Position numbers and translations under genes: made by a program
From: CAZXCQ01 sp964639275
Lineage (GTDB): Bacteria > Desulfobacterota > DSM-4660 > Desulfatiglandales > Desulfatiglandaceae
Assembly (NCBI GenBank): GCA_964639275.1
Contig: CAZXCQ010000110.1
Location: 1 to 18,417, forward strand
Reading direction: 5' to 3'
DNA: 18,417 bases
Notes under the pieces: generated by a model
What the model was told of the DNA's origin: nothing
What the model saw: only the letters and a program-made list of their open reading frames with translations
Databases searched by the model: none
Shown: one piece after another, positions 13,243 to 18,417 of the stretch
How positions within the stretch are numbered: the stretch's first letter is position 1
How the letters are laid out: every line of letters begins with the position of its first letter

Positions 13243-14886
13243 TTAGAACCCCAACTTCTTATTGCCGGTTGAAGAGAGGGCGGATCGATCTATGCCGATG
13301 ATCACCTCCTGCCCGGGCTTGAGATTACCCTTCAGGATCTCGGTGAAGCTGCCGTCAGTGATACCTGTCACCACTTGAACGGGCAGGGCCTTCCCCCCAT
13401 CGCCCACGACCCAGACACGCCCCTGGCCGGCCTGTTTACGATCCCTTGCCTGCAAGAGCTGGGAAAACCTCTGGCGCTGGTCCTCGTTGAGAATGGCCAG
13501 TATTGCCGCCCGCCCCTTTTCCCGGATGTTCATTGCCGCGGCGCGTATTTCATCGGGGGTCGCCCCTTTTTGGTGCATCTCCCTGACCTTTTTTCTGGCC
13601 TCAGAAAAGACGGCCCGAACCTGGGCCTGCTGGTTTTCATCCAGGTCAAGCGCCTCGATAAGGCGCTTGACCCTTTCTTCGGCTTCCTTCGCCCTTCTCG
13701 AAGCGGCTGTCTGGAGGGAGGCCCCTCCTGGGCTCGCAACCATCGCTGCGCTGCCGCCGGGTGGTCTAAAACGGAGTGCCGCGTTCGGGACCTTCAGCAC
13801 GGCCGCCCGTTCCTCCACCACGATCTTGACATTTGCGGTCATCCCCGGAAGTAAGCGGAGATCGGGGTTATCGGCCGATACCACCACCGTGTATGTGACC
13901 ACGTTCTGGACGGTATGAGGGGCCTTGCGGATCTGTTCGACCCGGCCGGTGAATTCATGACCGGGAAAGGCATCTACACTAAAGTTTGCCCGCTGGCCCA
14001 AGCCGGTTCGGCCGATGTCGGCCTCGTCCACACTCGTCTCTACCTGCATTTTCCGTAAGTCCTTGGCAATGGTAAAGAGTGTGGGGGCCTGAAGGCTCGC
14101 CGCCACTGTCTGGCCCACGTCCACATTACGTTCGATGACCACCCCATTCACAGGGGACCGGATGATGGTATGCCCAAGATCGATCTTGCTCTGATGGAGG
14201 GTCGCCTCTCGTTGCTTTACCTGTGCCTTGGCATGTGCCACCTGACCCTCTGCCATCTTTAGCGCCGCCTCCCGTGAATGGACCGTGGAGACCTGTGCCT
14301 TCTGCTCTGCCTTTGCTGTGCTTAGCTGTGCCAGGGCCTCCTTATAGGTGGCCTCTGCCTTATCGATGTCACTTTCCGGGATGATCTTGCGGCTGTGAAG
14401 TCTCTGCTTCCGGCTGAGATCGCGCCTTGCGTCTGTTACGGCTACATTCGCCTTTTCGGTTTGGGCCTTTGCAGCGGAATAAGCGGCACGCGTATTCTCA
14501 AGTTCTGCCCGTGCGCGTTCAACGGCAGCCCTCTGTATGGCCACATTGGCACGGGCCACGGCAAGTTCTGCCTCTGCCTGGCGCACCCGGGCCTCAAAGC
14601 TCTCGGGATCGATTCTGGCAATGACCTGGCCCTCGCGGACCTCTGAATTATAGTCGACCAGGATTTCCTTGATCTGCCCCGAGACCTGAGACCCCACTAG
14701 TACGGTGATCACCGAACTGAGGGTGCCAGAGGATGACACCGTGCTGACGAGTGATCCACGCTCAGCCTTTGCCAGACGAAAAGAGGGGGTTTTGCCGCTG
14801 CGGCCCGTGAATACATAGAGGACTGCAGCAACCCCAAGAACCACCGCCAGGAATACAAAGAGAATCCATTTTCGTATCATGATCAT
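13243..14886 (-). CDS. MacA/HlyD-type periplasmic adaptor with a Spy-like insertion
   Basis: This membrane-fusion protein would bridge the MacB-like transporter to an outer-membrane channel. Over 547 residues: N-terminal anchor (about 5-27), first half of the lipoyl domain (about 60-95, VGSQVSGQIKEILVDYNSEVREGQVIARIDP), a long Ala/Glu-rich coiled-coil hairpin (about 97-235), second lipoyl half (RSPVNGVVIERNVDVGQTV, 243-261), beta-barrel (about 277-358), and a C-terminal membrane-proximal domain (about 488-535). Between barrel and membrane-proximal domain lies an unusual helical insert (about 397-480, LDLDENQQAQVRAVF ... ILNEDQRQRFSQLL) resembling the L-x2-Q hairpins of Spy/CpxP. Usual MacA proteins are about 370-400 residues, so the insert explains the extra length. 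The ATG at 14886 is used although the Shine-Dalgarno is weak; an ATG at 14880 is possible. It is the first gene of the efflux operon. Confidence 0.92.
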   Translation of the reverse strand: MIMIRKWILFVFLAVVLGVAAVLYVFTGRSGKTPSFRLAKAERGSLVSTVSSSGTLSSVITVLVGSQVSGQIKEILVDYNSEVREGQVIARIDPESFEARVRQAEAELAVARANVAIQRAAVERARAELENTRAAYSAAKAQTEKANVAVTDARRDLSRKQRLHSRKIIPESDIDKAEATYKEALAQLSTAKAEQKAQVSTVHSREAALKMAEGQVAHAKAQVKQREATLHQSKIDLGHTIIRSPVNGVVIERNVDVGQTVAASLQAPTLFTIAKDLRKMQVETSVDEADIGRTGLGQRANFSVDAFPGHEFTGRVEQIRKAPHTVQNVVTYTVVVSADNPDLRLLPGMTANVKIVVEERAAVLKVPNAALRFRPPGGSAAMVASPGGASLQTAASRRAKEAEERVKRLIEALDLDENQQAQVRAVFSEARKKVREMHQKGATPDEIRAAAMNIREKGRAAILAILNEDQRQRFSQLLQARDRKQAGQGRVWVVGDGGKALPVQVVTGITDGSFTEILKGNLKPGQEVIIGIDRSALSSTGNKKLGF

Positions 14887-14934
14887 TTAACCATTAAGGG
14901 TTTGTGGACAAAGATGACAGAAATCCTACCATAA

Positions 14935-14963
14935 AAACAGGCTCACAGATCACCCAAACAGGC
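14935..14963. promoter_or_regulatory. Direct repeat AAACAGGC x2 with 21-nt period
   Basis: AAACAGGC occurs at 14935-14942 and 14956-14963, start to start exactly 21 nt, i.e. two helical turns. The repeats lie between the candidate promoter and the start of the adaptor gene. Tandem half-sites on one DNA face are typical of response-regulator binding, but two 8-mers in AT-rich DNA could also arise by chance. Confidence 0.25.
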
Positions 14964-14990
14964 GTTATTCGACACTTGTTTACCTCAAAA

Positions 14991-15020
14991 CATTTAGGGG
15001 TGTGCTCTTGAGGATGTCAA
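14991..15020 (-). promoter_or_regulatory. Possible promoter of the MacAB-like operon
   Basis: On the minus strand a perfect TTGACA -35 (15015-15020) precedes TAAATG (14991-14996) at 18 nt. The -10 is poor (three of six). The position, about 105 nt before the adaptor start and within the only large gap upstream of the operon, makes it the best candidate. Confidence 0.35.
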
Positions 15021-15140
15021 GAAAAAAGGGAGTGGTTTAGGGGACAAAAAAATAGATTGATACGATCTTTCAGGTGTTATAGCCTGCCGGTTTTATGCAT
15101 CCTGTCGGTTTATAGAGCTCATAGGGGGTAAGTTCAAGCC

Positions 15141-16028
15141 GTGCCTATTCAACTCCTTGGAGATTTGCTCGCCACCATCGCACCCGTGCTGATTACCGTG
15201 GCCGTGGGTTTTGTATGGGGAAGGGCTGGCCTGCCCTTTGATACGAATCAGATCACGCGTCTCATCACCCTGGTGGGGACACCGTGTTTGATCATATCGA
15301 TCCTGCTAAAGGTCTCACCCGCCTTGGAAGTTCTGGGGACTGTTGCGCTGATATCGGCTATCAGCGTGACGGTGATGGGACTTGCCGGCGCGATCTTACT
15401 GAGAGGGGTGCACCTTTCCTGTAAGACTTATCTCCCCAGCCTGATCTTTGCCAACAATGGCAACATGGGGCTGCCCTTGTGTCTATTCGCTTTCGGTGAT
15501 TCCGGACTGGCGCTGGCCATCGCCTACTTTACGGTCACAGCAGTGGGTCAGTTCACGGTGGGGCAGGCGATCGCAGCTGGCCCCGGCCCCCTCAGACAAA
15601 TCTGGCGCACGCCGCTCATCTGGGCGGTCGCTGTGGCCCTGATGCTTATGGCCACGGAGACCGATCTGCCTCGCTGGGCGAGCAACACCATCAATCTCAT
15701 CGGGCAACTCACAATCCCTTTGATGCTTCTGGCCCTGGGGGTCTCTTTGTCACGCCTTAAGGTGAGAACCCTTGTCCGCAGCAGTGTGTTGGCCGGAGTT
15801 CGAATCGGCGGGGGACTGGCACTGGGATTCCTGTTGGTTTGGCTGTTCGGGCTTGAGGGGGAGGAGCGGGGTGTCGTGTTGATCCAGGCATCCATGCCCG
15901 TTGCCGTGTTCAACTATCTGTTCGCCCAGTTTTACGGAAACCGGCCCGAGGAGATTGCCGGCATTGTTCTGATTTCCACAGCCATGAGTTTTGTCGTACT
16001 CCCGTTTTTGCTGGCTGCGTTATCATGA
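15141..16028 (+). CDS. AEC family transporter (auxin efflux carrier-like permease)
   Basis: This 295-residue inner-membrane permease has about ten hydrophobic segments arranged as two five-helix halves, the usual AEC layout. The family landmark NNGNMGLPL (about 106-114) is present, with a matching second-half segment QASMPVAVFNYLFAQFYG in the last third. Bacterial AEC proteins carry dicarboxylates such as malate or malonate, or other organic anions; the substrate here is unknown. The start is a GTG at 15141 with AGGGGGT about 11 nt upstream. A weak promoter-like pair (TTGATA 15057-15062, 17 nt, TAGCCT 15080-15085) lies in the leader. It is transcribed away from the efflux operon and ends 5 nt from the stop of the converging mscS-type gene. 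Confidence 0.9.
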   Translation: MPIQLLGDLLATIAPVLITVAVGFVWGRAGLPFDTNQITRLITLVGTPCLIISILLKVSPALEVLGTVALISAISVTVMGLAGAILLRGVHLSCKTYLPSLIFANNGNMGLPLCLFAFGDSGLALAIAYFTVTAVGQFTVGQAIAAGPGPLRQIWRTPLIWAVAVALMLMATETDLPRWASNTINLIGQLTIPLMLLALGVSLSRLKVRTLVRSSVLAGVRIGGGLALGFLLVWLFGLEGEERGVVLIQASMPVAVFNYLFAQFYGNRPEEIAGIVLISTAMSFVVLPFLLAALS

Positions 16029-16051
16029 GGAGTTCAGAGGGGAGCCTCATG
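16024..16051. other. Hairpin spanning the two converging stop codons
   Basis: CATGAGG (16024-16030) pairs with CCTCATG (16045-16051) around a 14-nt loop. Together they cover the TGA of the AEC permease gene and the stop and last codons of the mscS-type gene. It could protect or mark both 3' ends, but neither strand has a following T-run, so it is not a standard intrinsic terminator. Confidence 0.35.
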
Positions 16052-18397
16052 GCCCATTGCCTTTGGCCCTTCTGCAGATTTCACGTGCACATCCAGCTGG
16101 GGGAAGGATATCTCTATCCCGTGCTCCTTGAAAATCCTGCCGATGTGATGGCGCACCTCTGAATCGGCATATCGGTCTTCCCACCCCCTGATCCATATCC
16201 TCAGCGAGAAATTCAGGGTGCTGCTCCCGAAATCCAGGAATCTGACCCTCGGTGGGGGTCTGTCCAATACCTTGCTGCTTTTTCTGGCAGCCTGCAAGAG
16301 AAGCTCCGTGACCAGTTCGGTGTCTGACCCGTAGGCCACCCCCACGCCGATTTCTTGCCGGTATTTGGGGTCGCGATAACTCCAGTTTGTCAGTCTCTGG
16401 GATACCAGTTCCGAATTTGGGACAAAGATCGTCGAGCCGGAAAAGGTCTGAACCACCGTATTACGAATCGTTATTCTCCTGACGGTTCCTCTGGCATTAC
16501 CGATTTCAAGCAGGTCCCCTGGTTGAATACTCCGGCCGAAGAGGAGTATCAACCCGCCGATAAAGTTGTTGACGATGTTCTGCATGCCAAACCCTAGGCC
16601 GACGGACAAGCCGCCTGCGACCACTGCCAGGTTGCGAAAGGAAAACCCCAGGAGGTAGAGTGTGATCAATACGAACAGAGACCAGAGCACGTACGTGGCT
16701 ATGGTGTCTAAGGACTGGACGGAGCCTGCGTCAAAATCTCTGTAACGTCCGGGGAGTTTGGCAATGCTCGATCTGGCCAAAGAGATGGCTATCCGGGTCA
16801 AGAAGAAAGCGGCACAGACAAACCCGATACGTGAAAGGCTAAAAGAGACCTTGTCCCAACCGACGCGGAAACCCAGGACCTTGAAAAAGAGTGAAAACCC
16901 GCTAACGAAGGTAAAGGCCCAGGCCAGGCTGATAATCAACAAAATCAAAAATATGAATGGAAATCCCAACGCCGGCCGGGGCTTTTCTAGCGATATTTGA
17001 TCTGATGTTTGATCCTCAACGGAACGGGGCCGGGCCAGCAATGCGGCGAGGACTCGCGCGAGTTGCACATCCAAAAAGACAACCAACAGGACCATTGCCA
17101 CAAGGATCGAGAGATTACACCATCCCATTACGGCCAGCAATGCCAGGAAGGGCATGGCCCAAACCGTTATCACCTGTGCCGCTCTCTGATGACCTTCTTC
17201 ACGCCTCATGGATCTGGCAAAATACCAGCCGACCAACAGGAGAGAAATGGCCCAGAGCGGAATGTACGTCACTTCGGGGATGTGAAAGGCCTGCAACAAA
17301 GCACCTTCGGAGACGAGCGCCCACAGGGGAAGGAGCGTTGAGAAATGCCCGGTGGAAGGGGGGCCGCTGGCCGGCCCAAGGTTTTTTGACAAAGAGATCA
17401 ATCCCAGGACAAGGAGTATCGTTACCATTGTCACAAAAAGGGTTGGAGGAAACAGCCCGGTCGAGAGAACGGTTGCCAGACTCCCCAGGCCTATGGACCA
17501 GAGCACATAAAACGGGAGGAATTTGACATGCACGAACCCCTCTACAACCCTTTTGACCCCATGCACCAAAGCGATTCGGCCCAGAAAAAACAGGGCCAGT
17601 GAAAAAAGGGTCATTTTGGCACCGAGTACCATCCACCCTGTTTTTCCGATCTTCTCCGGGTCAATCATGTAGATACTGAAATTGTCGGCCCATCTGCTGA
17701 TGCCCGCCACTCCGGCTTTCCATGTCCTGGCAGAAAAATAGGATCCAACGGGCTTTAAGAAGTAGGTCTCCAGTACGCGATCATACTGTTCCTCGATCTG
17801 CAGCCGGCCCTGTTTCAACCGATCAACGAAGTCCTCGGCGGGTTTTAGCCCTTGAGTCAAGGCCTTTTTCAGCGCGTTCGCTCGGGTTTCCAGGTCGGCA
17901 AGGTCCTTAAAATAGGTCTCGGCCTTGAGGTTCAATGCAGGGGAGCCCAGTCGGCTGATCGTACGTCTCTCTTCTTTGTTCTTTGCAGAGAGGTCGGAGA
18001 GGATCTTTAGCTGACGGTCCAGCGAGTCGGCTTTCCGTCTCAATGACTGTGTCACCTGCTCTGTATTTCCTTCAAACCAGACCATCATGCCCAGCATATC
18101 CCGAAGGACGAGGGCACTCTCCGACATCATGTCAAAATAGAGCATCAGTCGATCGAATTTCGACTCGAGCAGATACAGACTCCTTTTCATCGAATTGAGG
18201 CGCGCGGTCAAATCAACACCCAGCTGGTCGATGACCCCTGCCCTGTCTGAAAGATACCGCTGCTGCCGTTTGAGGACCAAGTCCCACTCAGGGTCAGTCC
18301 CGCCAGAGGAGGCGGATAGGGCCGCCGGTGCCAGGGCAAGGACAAAAACAAGAAGCAGGAACCAGGGCCGGATTTTGATGACCCGGTGTTTAACCAT
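16034..18397 (-). CDS. Large MscS-family mechanosensitive channel
   Basis: This gates under membrane tension to release solutes during osmotic downshock. The product is 787 residues, far longer than E. coli MscS (286). An N-terminal signal peptide (about 1-29, hydrophobic core then ALSA) is followed by a periplasmic helical/coiled-coil domain (about 40-215). About ten membrane segments follow between 255 and 590, then the MscS core (about 560-775): pore helix GGLSVGLGFGMQNIVNNFIGG (595-615), beta domain IQPGDLLEIGNARGTVRRITIRNT, STIFVPNSELVSQRLTNWS (656-674), and the C-terminal alpha/beta domain with HGIEISFPQLDVHV. This places it with MscK/YbdG-like multi-domain channels. The ATG at 18397 has an AGAGAG element about 6 nt upstream; a GTG at 18400 is possible. 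It stands alone, with only 20 nt of upstream sequence visible. Confidence 0.93.
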   Translation of the reverse strand: MVKHRVIKIRPWFLLLVFVLALAPAALSASSGGTDPEWDLVLKRQQRYLSDRAGVIDQLGVDLTARLNSMKRSLYLLESKFDRLMLYFDMMSESALVLRDMLGMMVWFEGNTEQVTQSLRRKADSLDRQLKILSDLSAKNKEERRTISRLGSPALNLKAETYFKDLADLETRANALKKALTQGLKPAEDFVDRLKQGRLQIEEQYDRVLETYFLKPVGSYFSARTWKAGVAGISRWADNFSIYMIDPEKIGKTGWMVLGAKMTLFSLALFFLGRIALVHGVKRVVEGFVHVKFLPFYVLWSIGLGSLATVLSTGLFPPTLFVTMVTILLVLGLISLSKNLGPASGPPSTGHFSTLLPLWALVSEGALLQAFHIPEVTYIPLWAISLLLVGWYFARSMRREEGHQRAAQVITVWAMPFLALLAVMGWCNLSILVAMVLLVVFLDVQLARVLAALLARPRSVEDQTSDQISLEKPRPALGFPFIFLILLIISLAWAFTFVSGFSLFFKVLGFRVGWDKVSFSLSRIGFVCAAFFLTRIAISLARSSIAKLPGRYRDFDAGSVQSLDTIATYVLWSLFVLITLYLLGFSFRNLAVVAGGLSVGLGFGMQNIVNNFIGGLILLFGRSIQPGDLLEIGNARGTVRRITIRNTVVQTFSGSTIFVPNSELVSQRLTNWSYRDPKYRQEIGVGVAYGSDTELVTELLLQAARKSSKVLDRPPPRVRFLDFGSSTLNFSLRIWIRGWEDRYADSEVRHHIGRIFKEHGIEISFPQLDVHVKSAEGPKAMGHEAPL

Positions 18398-18417
18398 CAC
18401 AGACTCTCTCTTTCAAT

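Noticed and set aside
1..18417. CRISPR arrays, tRNA/rRNA genes, insertion sequences, phage genes, inteins
   Set aside because: I looked and saw no regular repeat-spacer pattern, no cloverleaf or rRNA-like sequence, no transposase, and no interruption in DnaB.

Overview
The window looks like chromosomal DNA of a Gram-negative bacterium, most likely a Desulfobacterota-type (deltaproteobacterial) lineage. Lineage is inferred from three things: the gene order rpsF-rpsR-DUF2232-rplI-dnaB-hflX, an HflX with a long N-terminal domain, and envelope genes that assume an inner membrane and periplasm (Tat-exported ApbE, MacA-like adaptor, large MscS channel). No marker here fixes the genus. I found no tRNA, rRNA, CRISPR array, insertion sequence or phage gene.

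Region 1 (1-6500). A Tat-signal ApbE flavin transferase on the + strand converges on, and overlaps by 35 nt, a long minus-strand housekeeping operon. That operon starts at a near-perfect sigma70 promoter at 6472-6500 and reads rpsF (bS6), rpsR (bS18), a DUF2232 membrane protein, rplI (bL9), dnaB and hflX. The rpsF leader holds a two-part hairpin in the position expected for the S6:S18 autoregulatory element. The apbE terminator lies inside the hflX coding sequence. The conserved HflX N-terminus continues upstream of any ATG/GTG/TTG and is separated from dnaB by a single in-frame stop codon.

Region 2 (6549-10342). A minus-strand surface-polysaccharide cluster: GDP-mannose 4,6-dehydratase (gmd), a GT-B glycosyltransferase, then a GT2 glycosyltransferase paired with a small DUF2304 membrane protein. 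The enzyme that would finish the GDP-6-deoxysugar is not in the window. A 70-nt imperfect inverted repeat lies upstream of gmd.

Region 3 (10343-14886). A minus-strand MacAB-like tripartite efflux set with the parts encoded separately: MacA-like adaptor, ABC ATPase, MacB-type permease. The adaptor carries an inserted helical segment resembling Spy/CpxP. A DUF6765 gene follows but is broken by two frameshifts, so it is a pseudogene or carries sequence errors.

Region 4 (14887-18417). A 254-nt intergenic region separates the efflux operon from a + strand AEC-family (auxin efflux carrier) permease. That gene converges on a large MscS-family mechanosensitive channel on the minus strand, with only 5 nt between the stop codons and a hairpin spanning both.

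I see no convincing new multi-gene system. The points most worth checking are the hflX start, the MacA/Spy-like insertion, the frameshifted DUF6765 gene, the rpsF leader and the 70-nt inverted repeat.
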